A stretch of 6,140 bases of DNA from Dehalococcoidia bacterium (lineage in GTDB: Bacteria; Chloroflexota; Dehalococcoidia; GIF9; AB-539-J10). The notes beneath the pieces were generated by a model, which searched no databases, was not told the DNA's origin, and worked only from the letters and a program-made list of their open reading frames with translations. Numbering within the stretch: position 1 is the stretch's first letter; the number at the start of each line of letters is the position of its first letter. Below are positions 1 to 6,134 of this stretch, piece by piece. The translations under genes and the position numbers were made by a program. The stretch spans positions 1 to 6,140 of the forward strand of contig JALNYR010000146.1 of the NCBI GenBank assembly GCA_023229725.1. The letters run 5' to 3'.

Positions 1-911
1 GGCGCATAGGCCATGACGATATTCACGCCGTCCGTCGTGGGTACGTCGGCGTAGACCTGCACCTCACGTAGAACAAAGTCGTCCGTTACCGTCCCAGATG
101 CGACGGTGAAACGTGTCCAGAACCACGATCCGGCGGCGGCGGTGGGCTCCGTGCGCGTCCAATCTGTCGGGCGCGTGAACGTGATGTTGCCGGTCTTGTT
201 CATGGTGGCCCAATGGTCGCCAAAATCGATATAACCGCTGGTGCCGTCCACCATATCGGGCAGTGATGCCCAGTCGGTGCCGTTGAAGTATTGGCCTATC
301 AGTGCCGTCTCAGCCCTATTGGTCTCCAGGTACACGTCCGATATCGTCACCGTCGCGTAGTCGTATCGCGCGTCGTGGCCCACGTAGAGCCAGTCGGCGT
401 ACACGGTCGCCTCACGCCAAAGCCGGATGGTCTCTCCACCCGACGCCGTGATACCATCGTGTGCGTCTGGCAGGTCCACGTCGGAGGTCGCACCGTACTC
501 GTCACAAAGCCAGCGTACCGCGCCACGAGCCACAGCCAGGTCGTCGTCTATGTCAAGGTCTACCAGCGCATGCCCGCAGACGGTGAGTTCGGGAATCGCG
601 CGCGCGGCCAACTCTGCCAATAGGTCCGGCCCCGAGACGCGCAATACCGATGGCTCGCCGACCTGGAGTTCCACCTCGTCAATGATTCCGGCGCCGACCT
701 CAGTGACGGTGCCGGCGTCTTCCATCCAGCAACGCACGATCCGTTTGCTCAGGAGTAGTGCGGCACGAGGATCACCGGCGGGCATGGCGAACGCGAACGT
801 CCCGGCCTCGTCAAGGGTCGGGTGGTATTCCCACCTGGTCGCCGTGGTGATCGGTCCGTCGCCGAGCGTGTTACCCGACGAGTCCTCTACGTCAATCCAT
901 ATCTGTGTCAT
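1..911 (-). CDS. Tail hub / tail-associated protein, N-terminal part (runs off window)
   Basis: The reading frame is open from the ATG at 911 to the window edge (303 codons plus 2 bases), so the C terminus is missing. The N-terminal ~110 residues look like the beta-rich hub domain of siphovirus tail-tip proteins (ReqiPepy6 Gp37-like / gp27-like group). A segment around residues 22-47 reads like the strand pair that opens such hubs, and residues 94-98 (GPDLL) match the typical G-x-DLL signature after the second barrel strand set. Residues ~165-290 form a separate module, described in its own entry. The start overlaps the upstream Dit stop as ATGA, has GAGG 7 bases upstream, and an in-frame TGA at 921-923 excludes a longer start. 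In the family this protein caps the tube below Dit and often carries receptor-binding or peptidoglycan-degrading domains. None is visible in the part present. The tail-hub role is well supported by position; the exact family is inference. Confidence 0.75.
   Translation of the reverse strand, partial: MTQIWIDVEDSSGNTLGDGPITTATRWEYHPTLDEAGTFAFAMPAGDPRAALLLSKRIVRCWMEDAGTVTEVGAGIIDEVELQVGEPSVLRVSGPDLLAELAARAIPELTVCGHALVDLDIDDDLAVARGAVRWLCDEYGATSDVDLPDAHDGITASGGETIRLWREATVYADWLYVGHDARYDYATVTISDVYLETNRAETALIGQYFNGTDWASLPDMVDGTSGYIDFGDHWATMNKTGNITFTRPTDWTRTEPTAAAGSWFWTRFTVASGTVTDDFVLREVQVYADVPTTDGVNIVMAYA
42..419 (-). other. Jelly-roll-like module within the hub protein
   Basis: Residues about 165-290 of the hub protein have a different character from the N-terminal domain. 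In order they show ADWLYVG (172-178), YFNGTDW (208-214), a DGT turn followed by an F-x-D strand, a T-x-P-x-DW strand, and WFWTRF (263-268), ending in a V-x-VYAD strand. This succession (LYVG, YYNG-x-W, dgT, PxDW, yWiRl) recurs in many phage and prophage structural proteins and suggests a beta-sandwich, possibly carbohydrate-binding. Boundaries are approximate and the ligand is unknown. It could also be a decoration domain with no binding role. Confidence 0.5.
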
Positions 912-1714
912 GCGTGTGCCTCATAGAATAGGACGCCGATGGTTGAGGTAACTGCCCCGCCGGTAGCAGTGATGCGGATAGAGTTGTCGCCCGGCGCCAG
1001 GCGCAACCACTCGGCAATAGTATGGGCGGACTCCAAGGTGAGGTTCACGTAACTGCCGGTACCGTTGTTCATTACGCTCTTGGCAGAACAGTCGATCACT
1101 AGCGCCTGTGTTGCGGCAATAGTCCCAGCGTACTTGATCTTGGAGACATTACCTGTGGTGAGGTTTTCCAGGTGAATAGCCGTGATGGGCGTTGTTGCCG
1201 GATGCACCGTAACCGTGATTCCGCGCGCGATGGCGTTTCCGGCGTTGGCGATAGTCGCCAGCACCGGCGACGTGCCGAGTACAATACTGTTGTAGACGCT
1301 AGTACCGTACCACGGCTCGGCGTCCAACTCGAAAGCCAACTTGATCGTCGCCATGCTCGGTGATCCCGGTTCCAGGTCACTATCCACCTCCAGGCACCGT
1401 GCCCAACGCCAGTGGCTAGTGCCAGCCGCGGTCGTGCGCCACAGCTTGCTCTTCTCGCCGCGGAGTGCTCGCAACGCCGCGAGTTTGGTTTGCATGGCGG
1501 CGTCGCTGGCAGCCACCCAATCTCCCCTGACGGTGATCTCCTCAGCCGGCGGTAGGGCCGTATCGTCGCCGCGCGCATCGTAGTACGCGCCGCCCACCAG
1601 TTTGACCTGGCTGGACTCCACCGGGCCGGCGCCCTGTGGTTGCACGCCGTCGTATCGCGGCAACTCCTCCGCCGTTGCGTAAGTTGCGCCGAATCGATCT
1701 ATCGAATAGGGCAC
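908..1714 (-). CDS. Distal tail (Dit)-like protein
   Basis: This 268-residue protein lies directly after the tape measure and before the hub, the standard position of the siphovirus distal tail protein. Dit forms the hexameric ring joining the tube to the tip complex. The N-terminal half (residues ~32-138) is beta-rich with a helix at 68-90 (many A, L, K and R), and has a W-x-W strand (102-104) and a DAEPWYG turn (131-137) typical of the end of the first Dit domain. The C-terminal half shows the conserved Dit/sipho-tail pattern: NAGNA (157-161), TVTVHP (167-172), ENLTTGN (183-189), ALVIDCSAKSV (204-214), and W-x-RLAPGDNSI (236-246). Start is GTG at 1712-1714, chosen because AGGAGGG sits 4 bases upstream. 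The stop TGA overlaps the next ATG. Length fits the family. No carbohydrate-binding insertion is seen. Confidence 0.82.
   Translation of the reverse strand: MPYSIDRFGATYATAEELPRYDGVQPQGAGPVESSQVKLVGGAYYDARGDDTALPPAEEITVRGDWVAASDAAMQTKLAALRALRGEKSKLWRTTAAGTSHWRWARCLEVDSDLEPGSPSMATIKLAFELDAEPWYGTSVYNSIVLGTSPVLATIANAGNAIARGITVTVHPATTPITAIHLENLTTGNVSKIKYAGTIAATQALVIDCSAKSVMNNGTGSYVNLTLESAHTIAEWLRLAPGDNSIRITATGGAVTSTIGVLFYEAHA
919..922 (-). promoter_or_regulatory. Ribosome binding site of the hub gene
   Basis: GAGG lies 7 bases upstream of the ATG at 911, inside the last codons of the Dit-like gene. Together with the ATGA stop/start overlap it indicates translational coupling. Confidence 0.6.
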
Positions 1715-1718
1715 GTAT

Positions 1719-1725
1719 CCCTCCT
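1719..1725 (-). promoter_or_regulatory. Strong ribosome binding site of the Dit-like gene
   Basis: AGGAGGG, 4 bases before the GTG start, overlaps the tape-measure TAG stop (1724-1726). It decides the GTG start and shows that tape-measure termination and Dit initiation are coupled. Confidence 0.8.
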
Positions 1726-4624
1726 AGTTGTTGATCGGGATGCCAGCCGCGCGCAGCCCCGCCAGCACGCCGCCCCGGACCTCGCGAGCATTGGAGCCGC
1801 GCGCGTCGATGGGAATGTCGATGTAGTAGACGGTACTGTTGCCCACCTGTTGCCCCCCGGATTGCCCGCGATAGCCGCGCGGCAGCGGGACGATCAACTC
1901 CGGCCCCGCCTCGCCGATCCATGCCAGCGTCGGCTCGGTGACGATGCCGCCCTTGGCGTAACCGGGTTTGCCGACCTCTTCAGCGGGGATGTTTCCTGGT
2001 CCCACGCGACTCATTCCTGGTCCCACGCGACTCATTCCTGATCCCACGCGACTCATTCCTGTGCCGGGCGGAGGGAAATAGGGCGGGTTCGCAGAAAAGA
2101 CAAGTTCCGCTGCGTCGCTAGCTGCGTTGCCATATGCCGTACCCGCCGCCGCGCCGGCAGTCTCTGCGGCCCCGATAACGCCCCTCTCCAGCGCCAACTC
2201 GTTGAATCTCTCTGCGGTCACGACGCCGAACACCGCGTCGATCTTCAACCCATATTTGTCGATCCAATATTGCGCGGCATCTTCCGCCGCACCTTGCACG
2301 GCAGCGGACACGGTCGGGTCCTCCGCGATCTTCCGCCACGACTCTGCGACTTGGGCGGCCTGACCTTCGGCGCCAAACCACTTAGCTGCCAATGCCGAGC
2401 CTGGTCCGGTGCCAGTCTTGAACATCTCCCACGCGGCAGCCAGTTGTTCACCCGTGGCCCCACCGGGCGTAATGGCGGCTGCGAGCGTCCAGGCGAACGC
2501 CTCACCAGTCTCAAGTGCGAGCTTGGCGAGAGCCGGGCCGGCCTCCCATGCAGCCGCCTGCAGGTGGCCCGCTATCGAGTCGGAGGTGCCGGTTATTAGT
2601 GCTGGCAACCCGAATATCGTGCGAACCCCGTTGACAACGGCGTTTCCAATCGCAGTGCCGCTTGCCCATGCGCCATCCGTTCTCGCCGGGTCAGTGGCCC
2701 ATGCGGTAACGCGCGTCAGGAGGGAGGTGAGGCCGATCATAATGCCGTCAACGATTGCCCCGCCGATGGCGGTGCCAATGCCCGCCCAGTCGATCTTGGT
2801 CCGCAGGCCGCCGCCGGCCTTCTGCGTCGCGTCGGTTAGCCCCTCGTCGAGGCCCTCGCCCATTGCCCCGCCGATCTCCGTGCCGGCACCCTTGGCCGCC
2901 TGACGCCGCAGTTCCACCAGGCGGGTCATGATCTGCCAGTATTCGGCGCTACCCTGCTCAGCCTTGGCAAGTTCCTCTTCCCAGATGTCAATCTGCCCCT
3001 GTGGCGTGCCGGCTACGGCGAGTTTGTACTGCAGATATGCCTGCTCGATGGCGCGCTTCTTGGCTTCCTCTGCGAGCCGCGCAGAGTCCGAGGCAGCCTT
3101 GGCCTGTACTGCCGCCGTGGCCGTGACGGCTCGCGCTATCTGCGCCTCCGCCGAGATGCGCTGCTCCAAGCGCCGCTCTTCAGCGTTGTACGTGCGGCGT
3201 GCGCTGTACTCCTCGTCCTCCGCCGTCTTTACGCGCGTGCGCGCGGCCTTGATCGCCTCTTCGTCGCCGCCTTCCTCTGCCTTTTTGAGTCCCTCACGTG
3301 CATCTTTCAGTTCGTTGACGGCCCGCCCGACGCCTTGATACGCTTGCAGATAGCGGCGCATGGCCGGCGCATCCCCACCGAACACGTCGCGCAGTCCGCC
3401 CTCGTCGATCCCCTTGCCCAGGTCGATGGCCTCTAGGAACGGCTTGAGATTGCCGCGCAGATTCTGAAGAAACGCGCTTGCCGCGACGGCGTCCATCGTC
3501 CAGCCCGACAGCCAGCTTTCCAGTGCGCCGGCGCCCCACTCGGGCAGGTCGGGCAACAGGTTCGGCGGTGATCCCGGTTGCAACCAGTAGGTGATCTGGT
3601 CCGCCACGCCGCGCAGCGCCCTGGAGATTGCGCCGCTGCCTGATATGCCGCTGGCCAGCGATTCCACGAGGTTGGCGCCCCAGGTGGCCGCGTTTGCCAC
3701 GAGCTGCGCGAAACCGTCCGCCCACCCGTGCACCAGGTCCCCGATCCACCTCACGGCCTCCTGGAACACCGGGCGCAGTTCGTTGAGTAGCGTCAACACC
3801 GATTGCAGCGCCGGCAGCGCCGCCGTGCCGATTTCGTCCTTGAAGTTCCGCCACATGGCGTTGAGCGCCGCCAAGCCAGCGGAGGCGGTGCCGGCCACGT
3901 CGGGCATGCTCGCCGTGTTCGCGGCCAGCTTCAGCATCACCTCATTGGTGAGTGCGATCTGTTGCTCTTGCTTGGTCAGCTGCTCAACCGTTTTGCCGAT
4001 GGATGCGGCATACCGTTTGTTGGCGCCCTCGAGGTCCACCTGAATGCCCAGGTTGTCCAGAATCAGCGGACTCATGCGCCCGATGCCCCGGACCAGGCTC
4101 TCCATCATGTAGTCCATGGACTGGCCGGTAGCGGTTGATATTTTGGTGAGGTACTTCATGGCGTCGGGCAGTTTGTTCGCGAACGTCTTGCTGACCAGCA
4201 TGGCAGCCAAGTTGTAGCTCTTCATGAGTTCGCGGTCGGCGATCATGAATGACGACTGCTCGCGGAGCTGCTGCAGCATCGCTTCCCCGCCGCCGGTGAC
4301 GCCCTTGTAGGCCGCCTCAACTCCCTGTAACGAGGCGGCCTGCACGGTCATATCGAGGAGGCCCTTGGTGATCTCCGCCGGCCAGGACATGACCTCGAAG
4401 GCCGCCCGGGTGAGCATTTCGGTGAGTTTTGCAGCTACCCCGCCGATAGCACCCGCCGCGGCAGTGGCTCCCTTACTGAGGCCGCCCATAGCGTCTTGGC
4501 CGGACTTGCTAGCCGCGTGCGCGGCCTTTCCGGTGTCATCAAGTGCCTTGCTTACGTCCTTGAGCGGCTTGGATGCGTCATCCTTGACCTTGATGCCTAT
4601 CTCTACGGTGTTTTTGCCTGCCAC
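1724..4624 (-). CDS. Tail tape measure protein
   Basis: At 966 residues this is the longest gene here. It is alanine- and glycine-rich and largely helical, as expected for the protein that fills the tail tube, fixes tail length and is ejected ahead of DNA. The N terminus (1-60) has the typical VEIGIKVKDDASKPLKDV opening. Residues ~184-218 hold the common motif SPLILDNLGI followed by GANKRYAASIGKTVEQL. Residues ~430-540 are a charged, coiled-coil-like stretch rich in E, K, R and A. Residues ~612-635 are hydrophobic and glycine-rich and could cross a membrane. The C terminus has the frequent tape-measure motif AKGGIVTEPTLAWIGEAGPE (890-909). No lysozyme or peptidase domain is seen. Start is GTG at 4622-4624 with GGAGGT 7 bases upstream, overlapping the chaperone TAG by one base. 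Length predicts a tail near 145 nm by the usual rule. Family assignment is firm. Confidence 0.93.
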   Translation of the reverse strand: MAGKNTVEIGIKVKDDASKPLKDVSKALDDTGKAAHAASKSGQDAMGGLSKGATAAAGAIGGVAAKLTEMLTRAAFEVMSWPAEITKGLLDMTVQAASLQGVEAAYKGVTGGGEAMLQQLREQSSFMIADRELMKSYNLAAMLVSKTFANKLPDAMKYLTKISTATGQSMDYMMESLVRGIGRMSPLILDNLGIQVDLEGANKRYAASIGKTVEQLTKQEQQIALTNEVMLKLAANTASMPDVAGTASAGLAALNAMWRNFKDEIGTAALPALQSVLTLLNELRPVFQEAVRWIGDLVHGWADGFAQLVANAATWGANLVESLASGISGSGAISRALRGVADQITYWLQPGSPPNLLPDLPEWGAGALESWLSGWTMDAVAASAFLQNLRGNLKPFLEAIDLGKGIDEGGLRDVFGGDAPAMRRYLQAYQGVGRAVNELKDAREGLKKAEEGGDEEAIKAARTRVKTAEDEEYSARRTYNAEERRLEQRISAEAQIARAVTATAAVQAKAASDSARLAEEAKKRAIEQAYLQYKLAVAGTPQGQIDIWEEELAKAEQGSAEYWQIMTRLVELRRQAAKGAGTEIGGAMGEGLDEGLTDATQKAGGGLRTKIDWAGIGTAIGGAIVDGIMIGLTSLLTRVTAWATDPARTDGAWASGTAIGNAVVNGVRTIFGLPALITGTSDSIAGHLQAAAWEAGPALAKLALETGEAFAWTLAAAITPGGATGEQLAAAWEMFKTGTGPGSALAAKWFGAEGQAAQVAESWRKIAEDPTVSAAVQGAAEDAAQYWIDKYGLKIDAVFGVVTAERFNELALERGVIGAAETAGAAAGTAYGNAASDAAELVFSANPPYFPPPGTGMSRVGSGMSRVGPGMSRVGPGNIPAEEVGKPGYAKGGIVTEPTLAWIGEAGPELIVPLPRGYRGQSGGQQVGNSTVYYIDIPIDARGSNAREVRGGVLAGLRAAGIPINN
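1995..2057 (-). repeat. Three in-frame 21-bp tandem repeats in the tape measure gene
   Basis: Three consecutive 21-bp units (1995-2015, 2016-2036, 2037-2057). The first two are identical and the third differs by one base (g to a at 2041). On the coding strand they encode GMSRVGS, GMSRVGP, GMSRVGP, residues 856-876, in a glycine/proline-rich linker between the helical body and the C-terminal KGGIVTEP region. Near identity at DNA level suggests recent duplication by slippage. Confidence 0.95.
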
Positions 4625-5129
4625 TATATCAACCTCCGGCCACGGGCGGCGAACTGGCCGCTATCGTTATCGTGTTTCACCCGCTTGCCCCGCTCTACTC
4701 GCAGCGCCACCCAGCGGTCAGCCCACAGCGCCGGCGCCTCTGCCTCTATCTGCCAGGGGGGGATACCCCACTCGGTCGCCATCTCCATCGTGGCGAACCA
4801 GTGTGGCGGCCCCCCGTGGCCTGCTAGCGCCAGGGCTAACTGGCGCTCTTCGAGTTTGGGACCGTCTCCCGCCCAAGTAGTGCGGAGACGAATGTGTCCC
4901 ACTCTTCTGCGCTGCACAGGTCCAGCGCCTCGGCGACGGTGGTGTCGTCATCCGTCGCCAGGTTTGCGGCGATCATCCCTTCGAGGGTGTCCATCGCCGC
5001 CATCATCTCGATCATGCTCGAGTTCGCCCGCGCCCGTTCCAGCGCCTCGAGCGCGCGAAACAGTTTCTTGCGCAGCGCGAATGAGCCCCGAGCCGCCATG
5101 TCGATTGGCGTCACGATTAACTTCGTCAT
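4624..5129 (-). CDS. Tail assembly chaperone, gpGT-like, made by -1 ribosomal frameshift
   Basis: The second frame, ending at TAG 4624-4626, is -1 relative to the G-like frame and opens only after a TGA near 4950. Its only start candidate is a GTG (4915-4917) without a ribosome binding site. Shifting on the slippery heptamer at 4860-4854 joins 92 codons of the first frame (5129 to 4854) to 76 codons of the second (base 4854 read again, to 4624), giving a fusion of about 168 residues. The junction reads RETVPN then LEERQLALAL. The T-like part contains HWFATMEMATEWGIPPWQIE and APALWADRW, a W-x-IPP-x-QIE pattern of the sort seen in T-type extensions, and ends in a basic tail. In lambda the T domain recruits tube subunits to the G-coated tape measure, and the G:GT ratio matters. 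The same role is inferred here. Confidence 0.85.
4632..4637 (-). promoter_or_regulatory. Ribosome binding site of the tape measure gene
   Basis: GGAGGT is 7 bases upstream of the GTG start and lies inside the final codons of the frameshifted chaperone. It supports GTG 4622-4624 as the start and gives the tape measure strong independent initiation even if few ribosomes read the extension. Confidence 0.8.
4826..4847 (-). promoter_or_regulatory. Frameshift-stimulating stem-loop
   Basis: AGCGCCAG (4847-4840) pairs perfectly with CTGGCGCT (4833-4826) across a 6-base loop TTAGCC (4839-4834). The stem of 8 bp has six G-C pairs and begins 6 bases after the slippery heptamer, within the 5-9 base spacing normal for -1 stimulators. 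The first-frame TAG stop (4838-4836) is in the loop. Loop GCC might pair with GGC at 4821-4819 to form a small pseudoknot, but that is weak. Confidence 0.8.
4836..5129 (-). CDS. Tail assembly chaperone, gpG-like (unshifted product)
   Basis: This 97-residue, mostly helical, charged protein sits between the major tail protein and the tape measure, where lambda-type phages encode gpG. Such chaperones bind the tape measure and keep it soluble during tail assembly, and are absent from the finished virion. I see helices rich in A, L, E, R and M at residues ~16-55 (around RKKLFRALEALERAR and MIEMMAAMDTLEGMI), and an acidic second part (DDDTT, then CSAEEWDTFVSALLGRE). The start chosen is ATG at 5127-5129: it overlaps the major tail protein stop as ATGA, and the next residues MTKLIVTPIDM resemble chaperone N termini. 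A frame continuing 19 codons further upstream lies within the tail protein gene and is unlikely to be used. No good Shine-Dalgarno precedes the ATG, so coupling to the upstream gene is likely. The TAG stop lies in the loop of the recoding hairpin. Function rests on position, size and the frameshift signal, not on residue motifs. Confidence 0.85.
   Translation of the reverse strand: MTKLIVTPIDMAARGSFALRKKLFRALEALERARANSSMIEMMAAMDTLEGMIAANLATDDDTTVAEALDLCSAEEWDTFVSALLGRETVPNSKSAS
4854..4860 (-). promoter_or_regulatory. -1 frameshift slippery heptamer C CCA AAC
   Basis: On the minus strand CCCAAAC is in register with the first frame as GTC CCA AAC, a perfect X XXY YYZ heptamer that can re-pair as CCC AAA. 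It lies 5 codons before the G-like stop, at the place where the second frame must be entered, and the direction of shift (-1) is the one required. A structured element follows after 6 bases. Confidence 0.88.
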
Positions 5130-6121
5130 GGCAGCACCGACAGGTTGTTGGTGACCTTCGCCCGAATCCACGAGTCTGTCGCCCACTTGGTGTTTACCGT
5201 GCCGTTCCAGGTGAGGCTGACCGTCATGTTCCCGTCGCGATCATCGAACAGTTTCACGTTGTCTACCAGGGTGCCGGCGAAGTCGATTTGACACAACCTG
5301 GTCGCCGTAGTGGTCCCTTGCGTAGCCTTCAGGCGGATTTGCCGCTGTACTAGCGTAGAGTTGGCCAAAGAATCCACGTAGGCTTTCGCAGTAGAGTTGA
5401 ACTCCAACACCGTCACCAGTTGGCCTTCCCAGCGATTCTCGCCATAGGCCGCCGGCGCAATCGCGCCCACGAAAGTTTTCAGATGGCGCCCCGGGTTGAC
5501 GGTGAGTTCGGCGCTGATTAGCGTGGCCGCAACCGTGGTGGTGCCCATCGTCGAGGTGGTCCACGAGTCAATGTAGACGGTCGTGTCCGACGCCTTGATC
5601 AGGTCCACGTCACGGTCGGCGCTGGTTCCGACTGCCGCCGTGGTGACGCTATGGCCGAGCAGTTCCACGCCCATCGTCCAGACCTGGCCCGACTCCACAC
5701 CGATGGTGAGGTTGTTGGCGATGGCGCCGTCCATCTCGTAGCAGGCATCCGTGGTGCCAAAGTTCACGGTGTAGTGCGACGGTTTGGTGCTGGCCGACAG
5801 GGGCGCCACGTAGTTGTACGTGTACGTCGTGTTCGCTGCCGCACTCGCCGTTGCTGGCCCGAAAATCCCGTCCAGCCAGTAGCAAATGTCCTGATACGAC
5901 GCGCGCTGTTCGATGGCGCCCTCGCCGTGAATCTCTGCCAGCGCGGCCACGGTGCCAGGCGCCAGCGTGCCCACCAGTTCCGGCGTATCCACCGTTGGCA
6001 CGATTGAGACCGTTGCCTCCGTGAGGCCCATCAGTTTGACTGTCGGCGTCTTGGTCGACGCCCCCCACGTTTGCCGCTGCTCTCGCCCCAGACAAACTAC
6101 TCTCAGTACAGACGCTGGCAT
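5126..6121 (-). CDS. Major tail (tube) protein
   Basis: This 331-residue beta-rich protein opens the module and resembles the siphovirus/prophage tail tube family of about 300 residues (Phage_tube_2-like). Subunits stack as rings to build the tube for DNA passage. Recognisable features in order: QTWGA near 17-21 and VKLMGLTEA (28-36); a SLAPG-type segment, here GTLAPGTV (51-58); GEGAIEQRASYQDI (66-79), the conserved strand before WLDGIFGPA (82-90); HYTVNFGTTDACYEMDG (116-132); NNLTIGVESGQVWTMGVELL (136-155); and a C-terminal strand pair around KLFDDRDGNMTVSLTW (290-305). No C-terminal Ig-like domain is evident. Start is ATG at 6119-6121, preceded by AAGGGGG at a 6-base spacing. The TGA stop overlaps the chaperone ATG by 4 bases, so the two are coupled. 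Family role confident; the exact Pfam name is from memory. Confidence 0.88.
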   Translation of the reverse strand: MPASVLRVVCLGREQRQTWGASTKTPTVKLMGLTEATVSIVPTVDTPELVGTLAPGTVAALAEIHGEGAIEQRASYQDICYWLDGIFGPATASAAANTTYTYNYVAPLSASTKPSHYTVNFGTTDACYEMDGAIANNLTIGVESGQVWTMGVELLGHSVTTAAVGTSADRDVDLIKASDTTVYIDSWTTSTMGTTTVAATLISAELTVNPGRHLKTFVGAIAPAAYGENRWEGQLVTVLEFNSTAKAYVDSLANSTLVQRQIRLKATQGTTTATRLCQIDFAGTLVDNVKLFDDRDGNMTVSLTWNGTVNTKWATDSWIRAKVTNNLSVLP

Positions 6122-6127
6122 TTTGTG

Positions 6128-6134
6128 CCCCCTT
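6128..6134 (-). promoter_or_regulatory. Ribosome binding site of the major tail protein
   Basis: AAGGGGG, 6 bases upstream of the ATG at 6121. A TAG at 6137-6135 lies immediately before it and may be the stop of the preceding gene outside the window, but its frame cannot be checked in the remaining bases. Confidence 0.6.

Noticed and set aside
427..951. Plus-strand open frame of 174 codons
   Set aside because: It is antisense to the hub gene, Ser/Arg/Pro-rich, and its end crosses the Dit/hub junction. It is explained by codon bias on the other strand.
1995..2057. CRISPR array or att-site interpretation of the 21-bp repeats
   Set aside because: The units are directly adjacent with no spacers, are in frame and encode protein, so this is a coding tandem repeat.
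2409..2903. Plus-strand open frame of 164 codons
   Set aside because: Antisense inside the clearly recognisable tape measure gene, with an Ala/Pro/Ser-rich product and no motif.
3294..3854. Minus-strand 186-codon frame overlapping the tape measure
   Set aside because: It is in another frame of the same strand, Arg/Gly-rich and without family resemblance. The tape measure frame has the known motifs.
4826..4847. Intrinsic terminator interpretation of the hairpin
   Set aside because: No U-run follows the stem, and it lies inside a coding frame right after a slippery heptamer.
5130..5186. Upstream extension of the gpG-like frame by 19 codons
   Set aside because: It would overlap the major tail protein by a further 57 bases. 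The ATG at 5129 forms an ATGA coupling and gives a typical chaperone length.
4496..5353. Plus-strand open frame of 285 codons
   Set aside because: It lies antisense across the tape measure start, both chaperone frames and the end of the major tail protein. Its product is R-, S- and P-rich low-complexity sequence, as expected for a shadow in GC-rich DNA, and it has no family features.
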